DNA of 64,000 bases from Dyadobacter sediminis (GCF_005860765.1 NZ_VCEI01000028.1:535357-599356); one strand, 5' to 3'; counted from the first letter of the stretch, positions 43,401-52,303 are shown. The notes: a model not told the origin generated them from the sequence alone. Translations and numbers: made by a program.

Positions 43401-43920
43401 GACCATTATCGGAAAAGGTATTCCGGACGGATTCGGAACGTTCCTGAACACATTCCAGTACAAGGCCTGGTCGCTTACTGTAGACTTGCAGTACATGTAC
43501 GGAAATGATGTGCTGGACAGAAGTATTCACTCGGCGGAAGACAGACAGGGCATTGCCAACAGTTATAAAACGGTGCTGAATGCCTGGACAGAAACCAACC
43601 AGAACACGCCAATTGCGCAGATTCGTCCGATCAATGCTTACTATACGACCAATAATGACAGCCACAAGGTTACAGATGCCTCTTTTATAAGAGGACGCAA
43701 TTTGCTGCTGGCTTATACTTTCCCGTCCGACCTTGTTTCCAGACTGAAACTCGATCGCCTGCGTGCATATGCTTCGGTTCAGAACTTTTTTGTAACAACC
43801 AAATACAAAGGCTACGACCCGGAAGTTTCCAATTCAGGATCACCTTTCGATCAGGGATTCGGCTTGTACGATTATCCAAAGCCAAGGGTATTTATGCTGG
43901 GCTTGAACATAGGTTTATAA
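40453..43920 (+). CDS. SusC/RagA TonB-linked outer-membrane transporter with STN domain
   Basis: A 1155-residue outer-membrane protein. It has a signal peptide (to about residue 28) and an STN/secretin-type signalling domain (about 45-120, MKLKSVLLDMQKHYGVEIIFED). A carboxypeptidase-regulatory-like domain follows (about 155-230, KGKVSDESGTGLPGVSVVLKGTQRGTST), then a TonB box-like LDEIVVVGYG and the plug (SLNQGLSGRITGVNVSS, SIEVLKDASSTAIYGARGANGVILVTTK). The rest is the 22-strand barrel, ending RVFMLGLNIGL. The STN domain marks it as the sensor for the FecR/sigma pair encoded just before it. The substrate is probably an oligosaccharide. Confidence 0.95.
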   Translation: MNLTLSARQWVGIGIVLMTPLCQPVRSQTIAFATLPASQHTSVRQEMKLKSVLLDMQKHYGVEIIFEDRLVGSIQVTSGMLDLNKPFEKNLNLVLLKSGLKYKQTRKNTFVIVENKEESSRANKAENKESAVLLTEQALAMNNTAPVKTMPVIVDKTIKGKVSDESGTGLPGVSVVLKGTQRGTSTGADGDFNIDIPETGQNTLVFSFVGYKSQEITIGNESTISVSLVQDENALDEIVVVGYGSVRKSDLTGAVGTIKGDVLQERPASSLNQGLSGRITGVNVSSNSGRPGGRANIRIRGASSISVSNNPLYVIDGVILNAVDLANGSTPIDYLNPNDIASIEVLKDASSTAIYGARGANGVILVTTKRGTSGAGKVTYDTDFSIGIAPRKLPVLNSREFLAVEETAYANAAKYDPVGWATGTKYTNPKLKRTNPLLFDSSGNPLYDTDWQKEAFRKAFTQNHQLGFTGGSEKGSYGAFLNYRNENGVVRGSWQKRFAGRFVFDSQVKTWLKVGGTLGYTDQNEKQIDQLGGGGITAMRQVLEALPIIPVKYPDGKWASNRDYPGMEGGDSPLRVAEERLSYLRTQTMLGNIYASIRFAEGLEFRSTIGTNVINQRNDYFAAAGLQYISNNGDASVASSRFNSWQFENYLTYNKQFAKIHSLNAMLGLSWQHMDRFDNTARSQNFTDTYFQFNNLGAGATALAPSSGASAYGLNSYFARLNYGLMDKYLITFTGRIDGSSKFGAANRYAFFPSAAVAWRVTEEEFMKGIPAISNLKIRASYGATGNSEIPAYRALAGMSSYDAIFGGSRNIGIGVGRMSNSNLQWEKTQQVDLGIEFGLFSNRLSFELDLYRRKVNDMLLDAPLPLSSGYSSIFTNIGSMENKGVEFAVNSTNIKAGDFSWNTTFNISVNKNKVLALSGGSDIYSGATVIRVGEPVGSFFGRVHQGTWSTAEAEVAKRYNMLPGDVKYQDLNNDGTINDNDRTIIGKGIPDGFGTFLNTFQYKAWSLTVDLQYMYGNDVLDRSIHSAEDRQGIANSYKTVLNAWTETNQNTPIAQIRPINAYYTTNNDSHKVTDASFIRGRNLLLAYTFPSDLVSRLKLDRLRAYASVQNFFVTTKYKGYDPEVSNSGSPFDQGFGLYDYPKPRVFMLGLNIGL

Positions 43921-43946
43921 CAATACTGACTCTTACCTGAAGTAAA

Positions 43947-45449
43947 ATGAACAAAATATCTAAAAATATCAGCTTGCTCACAACGATTCTGAGCATGTTT
44001 TGCGCAACGGGCTGTTCCGACTTTCTTGAAGAATCCGATCCCAGCAACTTTACAGTAGAGAATTATTTTACGCAGCCGGCACACGCCAGAAGTTCTGTAA
44101 ATGCAATATATGCACCCATGCGTGAACCGCTTAACAGCGGCTTTGGCGGCGGCGCATGGATGATGCCGGAGTTTGCAACAGGGCTTGCAGCTACGGATCT
44201 GGGCCAGGCTGTAAACAGCTATTTTATCAAGGATTTAAGAAACACGTCCGACAATGGTTACGGCCAGACTTACTGGACTTCTTACTATCGCGGAATTGCC
44301 AATGCGAATCTTTCCATTCAGAAGATTCCGACCATTACGATGAATGAAGCGGAAGCAAAGGCATTGATGGGAGAAGCCTATTTTCTGAGGGCGTGGTATT
44401 ATTTCAATCTGGTCCGCATGTTTGGCAGTATTCCATTGGTTACCGAGCCGGTTGATCTTCAGTCCGAACAACTGAGGCCGGCGCAGGCAACTCCGGAAGT
44501 TGTTTATAACCAGATTGTTCAAGATCTGCAGACTGCGGAGGCATCCGGATTGCCATGGACCGACGCGTCAGGAAAAGTAAGTATGGGCGCTGTAAAATCG
44601 TTGCTTTCCCAGGTTTATCTGACCATGGCCGGATTTCCCTTGCAGAAAGGAGCGTCGCATTATCAGCTGGCAGCCCAGAAATCGGAGGAAGTTATTGATT
44701 CCAAGCAGTTCAAACTGTTTGCGTCCTATAACGATTTTCATGATCCTTCCAAAAAGAACATCGAGGAAAACATATTCATGATCCAGTTCCGGACGCAGAT
44801 TCTTCCATCCAACTGGCAGGTTTCCATTATTCCTTATAACAAGAATATTTCCCAGTATTCCGATGAAACCGGAGGTATTTATGCAACCGGGGATTTTGTA
44901 AAATCATATGATCCGGCCGATTTGCGTGCGAAGGAAAAGCAATTTTTCTTTACCAAATTTACCAATGAAGCAAACCGCAACCAGGAAGTGGACCTTGGCG
45001 GATATTTTATTTACAAGCATTTTGATATGGTTGCACAGACAAGTTCAGCAAACAGCGACCTGAACTGGCCGGTAATCCGTTATGCGGATGTGCTGCTGAC
45101 CTATGCGGAAGCATCCAATGAAGTGAGCGGCCCGACTGCAAAAGCGTACGAAGCAGTGAATGCAATCAGAACAAGGGCACAACTGCCAAATCTGACCGGT
45201 TTGTCAAAAGATATGTTCCGGGAAGCTGTGTGGCGCGAACGCTGGTATGAACTGTGTTATGAAAATATAACGTGGTTTGACATGGTTCGCCTGCGCAAGG
45301 CATTTAATGTCAAAACAAAGACGTTTGATAATTACGTAGGGCATAAATTTTCCTATGGCCCGACACTAACTGAAAGAGAGCTGCTTTTCCCGATTCCAAC
45401 GTCGGAAATGAGAAACAATACCAATCTCAGACAGAATAACGGCTACTAG
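43947..45449 (+). CDS. SusD/RagB-family surface glycan-binding lipoprotein
   Basis: A 500-residue SusD protein with a lipoprotein signal (SMFCATGCSDFLEE, lipid at Cys). The TPR core pattern ANLSIQKIPTITMNEAEAKALMGEAYFLRAWYYFNLVRMFGSIPLV and the C-terminus IRTRAQLPNL...REAVWRERWYELCYENITWFDMVRLRK...LFPIPTSEMRNNTNL are diagnostic. It caps the SusC channel and delivers the glycan. It follows SusC by 26 nt and ends at a terminator shared with convergent xylA. Confidence 0.95.
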   Translation: MNKISKNISLLTTILSMFCATGCSDFLEESDPSNFTVENYFTQPAHARSSVNAIYAPMREPLNSGFGGGAWMMPEFATGLAATDLGQAVNSYFIKDLRNTSDNGYGQTYWTSYYRGIANANLSIQKIPTITMNEAEAKALMGEAYFLRAWYYFNLVRMFGSIPLVTEPVDLQSEQLRPAQATPEVVYNQIVQDLQTAEASGLPWTDASGKVSMGAVKSLLSQVYLTMAGFPLQKGASHYQLAAQKSEEVIDSKQFKLFASYNDFHDPSKKNIEENIFMIQFRTQILPSNWQVSIIPYNKNISQYSDETGGIYATGDFVKSYDPADLRAKEKQFFFTKFTNEANRNQEVDLGGYFIYKHFDMVAQTSSANSDLNWPVIRYADVLLTYAEASNEVSGPTAKAYEAVNAIRTRAQLPNLTGLSKDMFREAVWRERWYELCYENITWFDMVRLRKAFNVKTKTFDNYVGHKFSYGPTLTERELLFPIPTSEMRNNTNLRQNNGY

Positions 45450-45469
45450 AAAGTAGTTTTTAAAACAAA

Positions 45470-45497
45470 AAAAACCGCCTTTACAGGGCGGTTTTTT
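45470..45497. terminator. Bidirectional terminator between susD and xylA
   Basis: AAAAACCGCC (45470-45479) / GGCGGTTTTTT (45487-45497), with A-run and T-run on the outer sides, so it can end both converging transcripts. Confidence 0.88.
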
Positions 45498-45515
45498 GTT
45501 TATATATTACATAAA

Positions 45516-46844
45516 TCAGAAGAACCTGTTGATCAGATTTTCAAGATATTCCTGCTTTCCGGAGATAGTAGCCGGTTCACCTTTTGTAGCGGCAAGTTCA
45601 AAAAGATCTTCCAGACGAAGTGCTCCGCTTTCATATTCAGCACCTTTTCCGCTGTCGAAACTTGCATAACGCTCCGTACGGATTTTGTCGTACTCGCCGT
45701 TCTGAATGATCTTGTCAGCAATTACCAAAGCTCTTGCAACCGTATCCATACCGCCGATATGTGCGTAAAATACATCTTCCACGTCCGTTGAGTTACGGCG
45801 GCGTTTGGCATCAAAGTTGATTCCGCCGCCTTTCAGGCCGCCTGCTTTCTGGATAACGAGAAATGCTTTGGTCCATTCAGCAATATCCGTCGGAAACTGG
45901 TCTGTGTCCCATCCGTTCTGATAATCGCCGCGGTTTGCATCAATAGATCCGAGAATGCCGGCATCAGCCGCAACCTGCAGTTCATGCTCGAATGTATGAC
46001 CCGCCAAGGTAGCATGGTTAACTTCAAGGTTCAGCGCAAAATCATCCAGCAGATTGTGCTGGCGAAGGAAGCCGATGCAAGTGGCAGAATCATAATCGTA
46101 CTGGTGTTTGGTAGGCTCGCAAGGTTTTGGTTCCAGGAAGAATTTACCTTTGAAACCTTTGCCACGCGCATATTCAACAGCCATTTTCAGGATTTGTGCA
46201 AAATGTTCCTGCTCGCGTTTCATATCCGTGTTAAGCAGTGTCATGTAGCCTTCACGTCCGCCCCAGAATACATAATTTTCACCACCCAGCGCAATCGTTG
46301 CATCCAGCGCCGTTTTGATCTGGGCACCTGCATGGGCTACAACGTCAAAGTCAGGATTCGTTGAAGCGCCGTTCATATAACGGTGATGACTGAAAAGATT
46401 TGCAGTTCCCCAAAGCAGCTTTACGCCTGAATCCTGCTGTTTTTTTGCCAGATATTCCGTCAGGGTCTGAAGGCGTCTTTCATTGTCGCGTACGTCATCC
46501 GTATAATCCACAACGTCGATATCATGAAAGCAGTAATAAGGCGCGCCCAGCTTGGTAATCAGCTCGAATGCAGCATCTGCCTTGTCTTTGGCACGTTCGA
46601 TGGCATCGCTTTTGTTATCCCATGGATAAAACAGGGTAGGCCCGCCAAATGGATCCAGCCCTGATCCGTTGAATGAATGCCAGTAAGCAATTGCAAAGCG
46701 CAGGTGATCTTTCATGCTTTTGCCTGCAATCATGCGGTTTTCATCATACCAGCGATATGCCAGCGGGTTGTCCGATTCTGGGCCTTCGTATGCAATTTTC
46801 CCGATTCCTTTGAAATACTCCTGTTCTCCGAGTAAGATGCTCAT
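45516..46844 (-). CDS. xylA: Xylose isomerase
   Basis: A 442-residue enzyme converting D-xylose to D-xylulose, of class II length. Seen: the active-site His in [11 protein letters not shown], the substrate pocket [17 protein letters not shown], metal ligands in [37 protein letters not shown], and [20 protein letters not shown], then [15 protein letters not shown]. No xylulokinase or xylose transporter is adjacent. A paired palindromic site lies upstream (46958-46999). It is convergent with the SusC/SusD module. Confidence 0.96.
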   Translation of the reverse strand: MSILLGEQEYFKGIGKIAYEGPESDNPLAYRWYDENRMIAGKSMKDHLRFAIAYWHSFNGSGLDPFGGPTLFYPWDNKSDAIERAKDKADAAFELITKLGAPYYCFHDIDVVDYTDDVRDNERRLQTLTEYLAKKQQDSGVKLLWGTANLFSHHRYMNGASTNPDFDVVAHAGAQIKTALDATIALGGENYVFWGGREGYMTLLNTDMKREQEHFAQILKMAVEYARGKGFKGKFFLEPKPCEPTKHQYDYDSATCIGFLRQHNLLDDFALNLEVNHATLAGHTFEHELQVAADAGILGSIDANRGDYQNGWDTDQFPTDIAEWTKAFLVIQKAGGLKGGGINFDAKRRRNSTDVEDVFYAHIGGMDTVARALVIADKIIQNGEYDKIRTERYASFDSGKGAEYESGALRLEDLFELAATKGEPATISGKQEYLENLINRFF

Positions 46845-46957
46845 TGTGTTCTGATTATTGTTTTGTAAATGTTCTTAAAATATTCGCGCGAAAGGCATGG
46901 CAATGCCCAATCGTTCTGAAAGCAATCTTTTATTATTAAGTGTAGGATTGACATTTC

Positions 46958-46999
46958 ATACTGCAATACTATTGTTTTTTTTTGAAATTATTGCAGTAT
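46958..46999. promoter_or_regulatory. Paired inverted repeat upstream of xylA (candidate operators)
   Basis: ATACTGCAATA at 46958-46968 and its exact complement TATTGCAGTAT at 46989-46999. Each arm is itself close to a palindrome centred on TGCA. The two centres are 30 bp apart, about three helical turns, a spacing suited to two dimers on one DNA face or to looping. It lies about 115 bp upstream of the xylA start and just beyond the ppiD terminator. Confidence 0.5.
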
Positions 47000-47003
47000 A
47001 AAT

Positions 47004-47040
47004 AAAAAGAGGAGCAGAAATCATTTCTGCTCCTCTTTTT
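47004..47040 (-). terminator. Terminator of the ppiD-type gene
   Basis: 18-nt arms (47004-47021 and 47023-47040) are perfectly complementary and include GAGGAGCAGAAAT. In RNA the loop would be AAATCATTT or smaller. The stem begins and ends with A5/T5 runs, suitable for the minus-strand gene that stops at 47058. Confidence 0.88.
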
Positions 47041-47057
47041 GGAAAAATATTATGTTC

Positions 47058-49178
47058 TTAAAAGAATTTCGCGCGGCGGTCTTCAATTTTCGCGTTTTCA
47101 CGGATTGCCTCGTTTACAAGGTAAGACATCCGGCTTTCAAGAGACTGTGTCAGTTGCGTTTTATACTGCGTGTAATCCGCAATTTTCGGAGCTTCTGTTT
47201 TGCTCACCAGTTCCATGATAAAGACACCGTTTTCACCCGTAAACACGCCGGTTTTTTGTCCAGGTTTCAGGCTGAATGCTTTTCCAAGTGCAATCGGATC
47301 AAATCCCGCGCTGGTCAGGAAGCCGGTTGCCAATGTGATATCCGTAGCCGATTCCACCAATGCGCCTGCACCGTATTTTTTAGCAATCGTCGGAAGGTCG
47401 CCGGTGGCACCTTTCAGCTTGGCCGTAATCTGTTCCGCTTTGATCTGGTTACGAACTTTCGTTGTAAGCTCGTCGCGGAAGTCGTCTACTTTCACATCTT
47501 TCTGATCTGATTTTCCGGTAAGAACGGCAACAATGTACTGTTCTTCTGTTTCAAAAACCTGCGATACCGAATTAATTTTGGAATCATCTTTGAATGCCCA
47601 TCTTACAATTTCACGTCCGTTCTGGATTGCATTGATGTTTGTTGCTGATTCCGGAATGCGGTTGGCAGTTGCTACAACCAGTGATTTGTTCTTTTTGATT
47701 GCTTCGTCAAACTGTTCTTTGGTCTTGACCGAATTGGCAAACTCATCCGCTTTTCTGTAAGCTTCGTCACGCGTGGCCTGGCTTGGTGCAATCGTTTTGC
47801 CAATGGCAGCAATGCGGTAAAGCGTATTGGATTTCGGGGCTGTTACTTTGATAATATGGAAACCAAACTGGCTTTCAACAAGTCTCGGGATTAAGCCCGG
47901 AGCAGTTGCCGAGAATACCGCTTCTTCAAAAGGCTTCACCATTGCTCCGTTATTCTGGAAATAACCAAGGTCACCGCCACGCTGGGCCGAACCCGGATCT
48001 GCGCTGGAAGTTGCAGCCAGTGCTTCAAAGTTTGCGCCTGCACGGATCTGAGCGAGAACGCCTTCTGCTTTTGTGCGTGCCGCAGCTTTTGCAGAATCAG
48101 ACTGATTTTCCGCACGGATCAGAATGTGGCTTGCTCTTGCAGAATAAGCCGTATCCACTTTGGTGCCGCCGTATTTGTAAATGTAATACGTATTTCCTTC
48201 CCGGTAAGGACCGTAAACGCCGCCCGGAACAAACGTCTTGACCGCTTCTTTCAACTGATCTGACATTGTTGCAAACGACATATTGATCGGCAGAGGAATG
48301 TCGGAGTTCATGCTGGCAAATGCCGAGTCGTTTGGTGCGGTTGCAAGGCCTCTTGCAAGTTCCTTGATTTCGTTATAAAGCGCAGCGCTGTCGTCTTTGG
48401 CAGGCTGAACCGGAAAAGTTACGTATTCGATGGAACGGGTATCGGTTCCTTTGTATTCCTTGCGGTGTGCGCTCAGATATTCTTCCAGTTGTGAATCCGT
48501 AACTTTGATCGTTGTGTCTACAACCGAGAAGTAAGGAACATAAAGGTAACGCAGGTTGGCTTTGGTACTTTGCGCTACGTATTCTTTTTCCGCCTGTGCT
48601 TTCGGGGTATAAGTAGAAAGTTTCAGAAGGTTTTCATATTTGGTGCGTGTACGTTCTTCACGAAGGCTTTTCTCAAAGTTTTCCCAGGATCTTTGCTGAT
48701 CAATCGGAAGCGTTTTAAGGTTTTTCAGATAATTGACAACGGCATTTTTGTCAAATTTACCCGTAGTAGGATCAGAAAATGCCTGAAGAATGGAAGGACT
48801 GATGTGATTTCCCTGAACCATATCAACAAGTTCGTCATCCGTAACCGTCAGTCCGAGATCGTCAAATTCTTTTTTGTACGCAATATCCACAACGTACTGG
48901 TTCCAGGCCTGATCTCTGAGTGAAGCAAGTTCATTTTCGCTCAGGCTGCGGCCGGATTGGGCTTCGTAATTCTGCCGGAAGCCGTCCACACGGCTCTGAA
49001 AATCCTTGATATTGATTTCTTTCCCTGCAATTTCTCCAACCGTCTGACTGTTACCTCCTCCAAGTATTGAAGAATTGGGGCCAAGCAGGTCGCCGCCAAC
49101 CATAAAAAGAATTAAACTGATAGCGATTACCGTCACGGCAATCCCGGATTTTTCTCTGATTTTGTTAATTAAAGCCAT
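47058..49178 (-). CDS. ppiD: Periplasmic peptidyl-prolyl isomerase/chaperone (PpiD-type)
   Basis: A 706-residue protein anchored by one N-terminal TM segment (about 10-32, SGIAVTVIAISLILFMVGGDLL). A SurA_N-like chaperone region follows (about 45-200, VGEIAGKEINIKDFQSRVD). Next is a parvulin domain (about 345-440: ASHILIRAENQSD ... GGDLGYFQNNGAMVKPFEEAVFSA) and a second, degenerate parvulin-like C-terminal half. This is the PpiD/SurA layout for folding outer-membrane proteins, and the abundance of SusC/SusD proteins here fits such a helper. A strong terminator lies directly downstream. Confidence 0.9.
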   Translation of the reverse strand: MALINKIREKSGIAVTVIAISLILFMVGGDLLGPNSSILGGGNSQTVGEIAGKEINIKDFQSRVDGFRQNYEAQSGRSLSENELASLRDQAWNQYVVDIAYKKEFDDLGLTVTDDELVDMVQGNHISPSILQAFSDPTTGKFDKNAVVNYLKNLKTLPIDQQRSWENFEKSLREERTRTKYENLLKLSTYTPKAQAEKEYVAQSTKANLRYLYVPYFSVVDTTIKVTDSQLEEYLSAHRKEYKGTDTRSIEYVTFPVQPAKDDSAALYNEIKELARGLATAPNDSAFASMNSDIPLPINMSFATMSDQLKEAVKTFVPGGVYGPYREGNTYYIYKYGGTKVDTAYSARASHILIRAENQSDSAKAAARTKAEGVLAQIRAGANFEALAATSSADPGSAQRGGDLGYFQNNGAMVKPFEEAVFSATAPGLIPRLVESQFGFHIIKVTAPKSNTLYRIAAIGKTIAPSQATRDEAYRKADEFANSVKTKEQFDEAIKKNKSLVVATANRIPESATNINAIQNGREIVRWAFKDDSKINSVSQVFETEEQYIVAVLTGKSDQKDVKVDDFRDELTTKVRNQIKAEQITAKLKGATGDLPTIAKKYGAGALVESATDITLATGFLTSAGFDPIALGKAFSLKPGQKTGVFTGENGVFIMELVSKTEAPKIADYTQYKTQLTQSLESRMSYLVNEAIRENAKIEDRRAKFF

Positions 49179-49272
49179 TTTCTCGATTCAAATTTGTGCG
49201 CAAAATAAAATCTTTTCTTCATGGAATGCAAGGACTTACAAGCCATTTTCAAATAATTGGATGCTTACAGCA

Positions 49273-49755
49273 TTATTCCATGTGTTTCAGGTTGAAAGCG
49301 TACAAAATCAGCATGAACATACTGAGCAAAACGCCTGCGATGGAGTTGATTGTGCCGAGCCAGCCGCCGATGATCAGGATGGGTGCAAGAAATGCGATGG
49401 CAATTCCGGCCAGATACAGATAAAAACCTTTTTTCTGCAGGTTCCACATCAGATAAGCGGCATACAGCGATATGGATTCAAAAATAAGCATGATGATTGC
49501 GCCCGTCTTGATGGTTTCCGGAGTAGTCTGTTCAATGATGGATTCAAACATGCTTTCCATTGTCCTTGCATCTGCACTTCCGGCTTGCTGATCCAGTTTT
49601 TCCCTTACCGTCTCAAACCGTTCACGCGTTTCGTCCGCCATAATGCCCGGGTTCCACAATCTTTCAGACTGCGTCCACAGCCCGAATACAGAACTTATAA
49701 AGGTGAGGTAACATAAAAAGGTAAGAAAAGGAGGACGATCGATAGTTTCATTCAT
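49273..49755 (-). CDS. Small integral membrane protein, function unknown
   Basis: A 160-residue protein with four hydrophobic segments: about 9-25 (FLTFLCYLTFISSVFGL), 85-105, 112-130 and 135-155. A soluble loop of about 60 residues after TM1 contains RERFETVREKLDQQAG, helical and charged. I recognise no family. The opposite-strand 213-codon frame is rejected because the minus frame has the membrane topology and ordinary codon use. It lies upstream of ppiD on the same strand with a 94-bp gap. Confidence 0.75.
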   Translation of the reverse strand: MNETIDRPPFLTFLCYLTFISSVFGLWTQSERLWNPGIMADETRERFETVREKLDQQAGSADARTMESMFESIIEQTTPETIKTGAIIMLIFESISLYAAYLMWNLQKKGFYLYLAGIAIAFLAPILIIGGWLGTINSIAGVLLSMFMLILYAFNLKHME

Positions 49756-49832
49756 TATTGATAAAATAATTCAGCAGGTTTTTCCGATGAAGAGTGTAAA
49801 AATTGTCGTTTTCAGTGAAAACACCAAAGGCA

Positions 49833-49864
49833 TTTGAATATTCTTGTCCGGGAACATACATTTG
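49833..49864 (+). promoter_or_regulatory. Consensus Bacteroidota promoter of the SCP2 gene
   Basis: TTTG (49833-49836), a 20-nt spacer, then TACATTTG (49857-49864): an exact match in both boxes and spacing to TTTG-N19-21-TAnnTTTG. The leader to 49911 is about 40 nt. Confidence 0.72.
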
Positions 49865-49910
49865 TTGATTAGAGTCCCACAATTATTTCAACAACGTAAA
49901 AACGTTACTT

Positions 49911-50213
49911 ATGAGTTTGCAAATTCTTACCGACCGAGTTAAAAATATGCTTGGAACCGACAGCGGGCTGGATGCTACCGTAAAATTCAAAACCGAAGAA
50001 GGTACCTTGTTCATTGACGGCAAATCGGTGCCCAATACGGTTTCCGATCAGGATCTTGATGCGGACTGTACTTTTGATATTTCAACCAAAAATGCGCTGA
50101 AACTCATGGACGGTGATCTGAACGCGATGATGGCTTACATGACCGGCAAGTTGAAAATCCACGGCGATATGAGCGTAGCCATGAGAATAGCTGAAAAATT
50201 CGGAAACCGTTAA
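49911..50213 (+). CDS. SCP2 sterol-binding domain protein
   Basis: A 100-residue protein made of a single SCP2-like domain: ATVKFKTEEGTLFIDG ... ADCTFDISTKNALKLMDGDLNAMMAYMTGKLKIHGDMSVAMRIAEKF. The GKLKIxGDMxxAM stretch is the family's most conserved part. It is a cytoplasmic lipid- or acyl-CoA-binding pocket; ligand unknown. A consensus promoter precedes it and a hairpin follows, so it is a one-gene unit. Confidence 0.92.
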   Translation: MSLQILTDRVKNMLGTDSGLDATVKFKTEEGTLFIDGKSVPNTVSDQDLDADCTFDISTKNALKLMDGDLNAMMAYMTGKLKIHGDMSVAMRIAEKFGNR

Positions 50214-50257
50214 TAGCCGGAAAAGATTTTTTGCTTTAATAAAAACACAGTTATTTG

Positions 50258-50285
50258 CTGCCCGGCCTGTTACAGCAGCGGGCAG
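50258..50285. terminator. Hairpin between the SCP2 gene and pdxJ
   Basis: CTGCCCG (50258-50264) / CGGGCAG (50279-50285), with an inner CTG/CAG pairing in the loop. It lies between the two converging stops. Confidence 0.65.
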
Positions 50286-50294
50286 TAATATTTA

Positions 50295-51014
50295 TTAGAT
50301 TTCCAGTTCTCGCAGATACATCTGGATCGTATTTTCCAGTCCGAGATAAAGCGCATCCGAAATTAGTGCATGGCCGATGGAAACTTCGTCAAGCCACGGA
50401 ATGCTCTGTTTCAGGAAACGCAGATTGTCCAGACTGAGATCATGGCCTGCATTGAGACCCAGTCCGACTTCCCTTGCTTTTTCCGCGGCAATGATAAAAG
50501 GGAGGACTGCTTTACGGCGGTTTTCAAAATAATGTGCCGCATAAGGTTCTGTATAAAGTTCAACACGGTCTGCACCGCACATTTTGGCGCCTTCCACCAT
50601 TTTCGGGTCCGGATCTACAAAAACGGAAACACGGATTCCGGCTGTCTTGAATGTCTGGATCAGCGTGCTGAGTTCCGTCCGGTTTGTAACCGTATCCCAG
50701 CCGGCGTTGGAAGTAATCGCGTGCAGCGCATCCGGCACAAGCGTCACTTGCTCCGGCTTGTTGGCAAGCACCAGTTCCACAAACTTTTTTTCGGACGGAT
50801 TTCCTTCGATATTGAATTCCGTTGTAACGACTTCCTTCAGATCGTAAACGTCCTGATACCGGATATGCCGTTCATCGGGTCGCGGGTGCACCGTAATTCC
50901 CTGCGCCCCGAAACGTTCACAATCCAGCGCTACTTTCAAAACATTGGGATTGTCTCCGCCGCGCGAGTTCCGGAGTGTTGCTATTTTATTGATGTTTACG
51001 CTAAGCCGGGTCAT
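50295..51014 (-). CDS. pdxJ: Pyridoxine 5'-phosphate synthase
   Basis: A 239-residue TIM-barrel enzyme forming pyridoxine phosphate from 1-deoxyxylulose 5-phosphate and 3-amino-2-oxopropyl phosphate (vitamin B6). It starts [19 protein letters not shown], has [21 protein letters not shown] (catalytic His and phosphate residues), [44 protein letters not shown], and [23 protein letters not shown] [11 protein letters not shown] is the C-terminal phosphate loop. Standard length. Confidence 0.96.
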   Translation of the reverse strand: MTRLSVNINKIATLRNSRGGDNPNVLKVALDCERFGAQGITVHPRPDERHIRYQDVYDLKEVVTTEFNIEGNPSEKKFVELVLANKPEQVTLVPDALHAITSNAGWDTVTNRTELSTLIQTFKTAGIRVSVFVDPDPKMVEGAKMCGADRVELYTEPYAAHYFENRRKAVLPFIIAAEKAREVGLGLNAGHDLSLDNLRFLKQSIPWLDEVSIGHALISDALYLGLENTIQMYLRELEI

Positions 51015-51085
51015 GGAGTGAATGGGAATAGGGTGAATAAAAAATGACTTGGTGACCTGATGACTGCATTTTGTAACGATTGCTG

Positions 51086-51093
51086 TAACTTTG
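51086..51093 (+). promoter_or_regulatory. -7 box of the yqeY-cvpA-(rlmN) unit
   Basis: TAACTTTG, an exact TAnnTTTG match 67 bases before the YqeY start. No well-spaced -33 is obvious. Confidence 0.55.
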
Positions 51094-51160
51094 CAGACTT
51101 ATGGACAAATTTAGCATTCACACATTCACAATTAACAATTCACTCATTTAATTACATACC

Positions 51161-51610
51161 ATGTCACTTAAAAGTCAGGTTGAATCAGGCATTAAAGATG
51201 CCATGCGGGCCAAAGATCAGGATACTTTACGTGCGTTGCGCGCCATCAAATCGCTTATATTGCTGGAAGAAACAAAAGGAGGCGGAAGCGGAGAACTTAC
51301 TGCGGATGACGAACTTAAACTGCTGACCAAAGCAGCCAAGCAACGCCGCGAATCCGCAGATATTTACAAAACACAAGGCCGTGCGGATCTGCTGGAAAAA
51401 GAAGAAGCAGAACTGGCCATTATTGAGCAATTCCTTCCGAAACAGCTGACAGAAGATGAAATCAAGGCCAGATTGCAGGAAATAATCACACGTGTAGGTG
51501 CCTCGGGTCCTGCCGATATGGGAAAAGTAATGGGCGCTGCCACAAAAGAACTGGCCGGACAAGCCGACGGCCGTGTAGTTTCCACTTTGGTGAAGGGATT
51601 GCTGGCATGA
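51161..51610 (+). CDS. YqeY/GatB-tail domain protein
   Basis: A 149-residue protein of the YqeY family (GatB C-terminal-like tail): SLKSQVESGIKDAMRAKDQDTLRALRAIKSLILLEET, LTKAAKQRRESADIYKTQGRADLLEKEEAELAIIEQFLPKQL, and the ending GKVMGAATKELAGQADGRVVSTLVKGLL. The family binds tRNA in the amidotransferase context; the free-standing form's role is unclear. Its stop overlaps the CvpA start by 4 nt (ATGA). Confidence 0.94.
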   Translation: MSLKSQVESGIKDAMRAKDQDTLRALRAIKSLILLEETKGGGSGELTADDELKLLTKAAKQRRESADIYKTQGRADLLEKEEAELAIIEQFLPKQLTEDEIKARLQEIITRVGASGPADMGKVMGAATKELAGQADGRVVSTLVKGLLA

Positions 51611-52173
51611 AGTTACTGGATGTGCTCATCCTCGTTCCGCTGCTCTGGGGCGCATTACATGGTTACCGCAAAGGACTTCTGATCGAAATAATCGGAATTG
51701 CAGGTCTTGTGGTAGCCATGATTCTGGGTTTTAAATTTCTGGGACTGGGCATGGAAATCCTGACACCGCATGTGAGTGCAGGCGTGGCGAGGCGAATTCT
51801 TCCTTACGTCGGATTTTCAGCGATCTTTTTTCCTACTGTTTTTCTGTTAAATCAATTCGGTTACAAAATCAGAAGATCGCTGCGATATTCTATACTGGGT
51901 ACTTTCGACAGCTTCGCCGGCGCCATGGTGGGCGTTTTTACCTGGGTTTTCGGCATCAGCGTATTTTTCTGGCTGGTCAATACAATCGGTGTAAAAATTC
52001 CGGCACACCGTACCGAAGACACCTGGCTTTATCCGCTCGTTGTGCCCATAGCGCCTTCGGTTATTACAAAAGCTTTGTCCATTATGCCGGAAGGTACGGA
52101 CCTGATCCGTGAATGGAAACGGGATTATATTGATGATGAAAACGCTTCTTTGCTGAACCGAATAACACACTGA
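51607..52173 (+). CDS. CvpA-family membrane protein
   Basis: A 188-residue inner-membrane protein with four helices. The family opening LLDVLILVPLLWGALHGYRKGLLIEIIGIAGLVVAMILGFKFL contains the G.RKG motif, and TFDSFAGAMVGVFTWVFG is the later conserved stretch. CvpA was named for colicin V production; homologues influence the cell envelope. Translation is coupled to YqeY through the ATGA overlap. Confidence 0.92.
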   Translation: MKLLDVLILVPLLWGALHGYRKGLLIEIIGIAGLVVAMILGFKFLGLGMEILTPHVSAGVARRILPYVGFSAIFFPTVFLLNQFGYKIRRSLRYSILGTFDSFAGAMVGVFTWVFGISVFFWLVNTIGVKIPAHRTEDTWLYPLVVPIAPSVITKALSIMPEGTDLIREWKRDYIDDENASLLNRITH

Positions 52174-52245
52174 TAATGAAAGGAAGCTGAATGAATTGAA
52201 CTTTCAAAACAGCAGAACAGTTACGTTTTCATCAAAGGGTTTAAG

Positions 52246-52253
52246 TACCTTTG
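52246..52253 (+). promoter_or_regulatory. rlmN -7 box
   Basis: TACCTTTG, an exact TAnnTTTG match. It lies inside an upstream in-frame extension beginning at 52196, and so supports the ATG at 52304 as the rlmN start. Confidence 0.6.
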
Positions 52254-52303
52254 CACTTGCAAAAAAATGGAATACAGCGGTATTCGATATACAGAAAAAA
52301 ATA

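Noticed and set aside
49075..49716. 213-codon plus-strand frame over the small membrane protein
   Set aside because: It overlaps the ppiD start and the minus-strand gene; its composition is Cys/Gln/His-rich with no hydrophobic topology, whereas the minus frame encodes four clean helices.
52196..52303. 36-residue N-terminal extension of RlmN
   Set aside because: It contains an exact promoter -7 box at 52246-52253, and RlmN proteins normally begin near the MTGLPNKQDIRKLT position.
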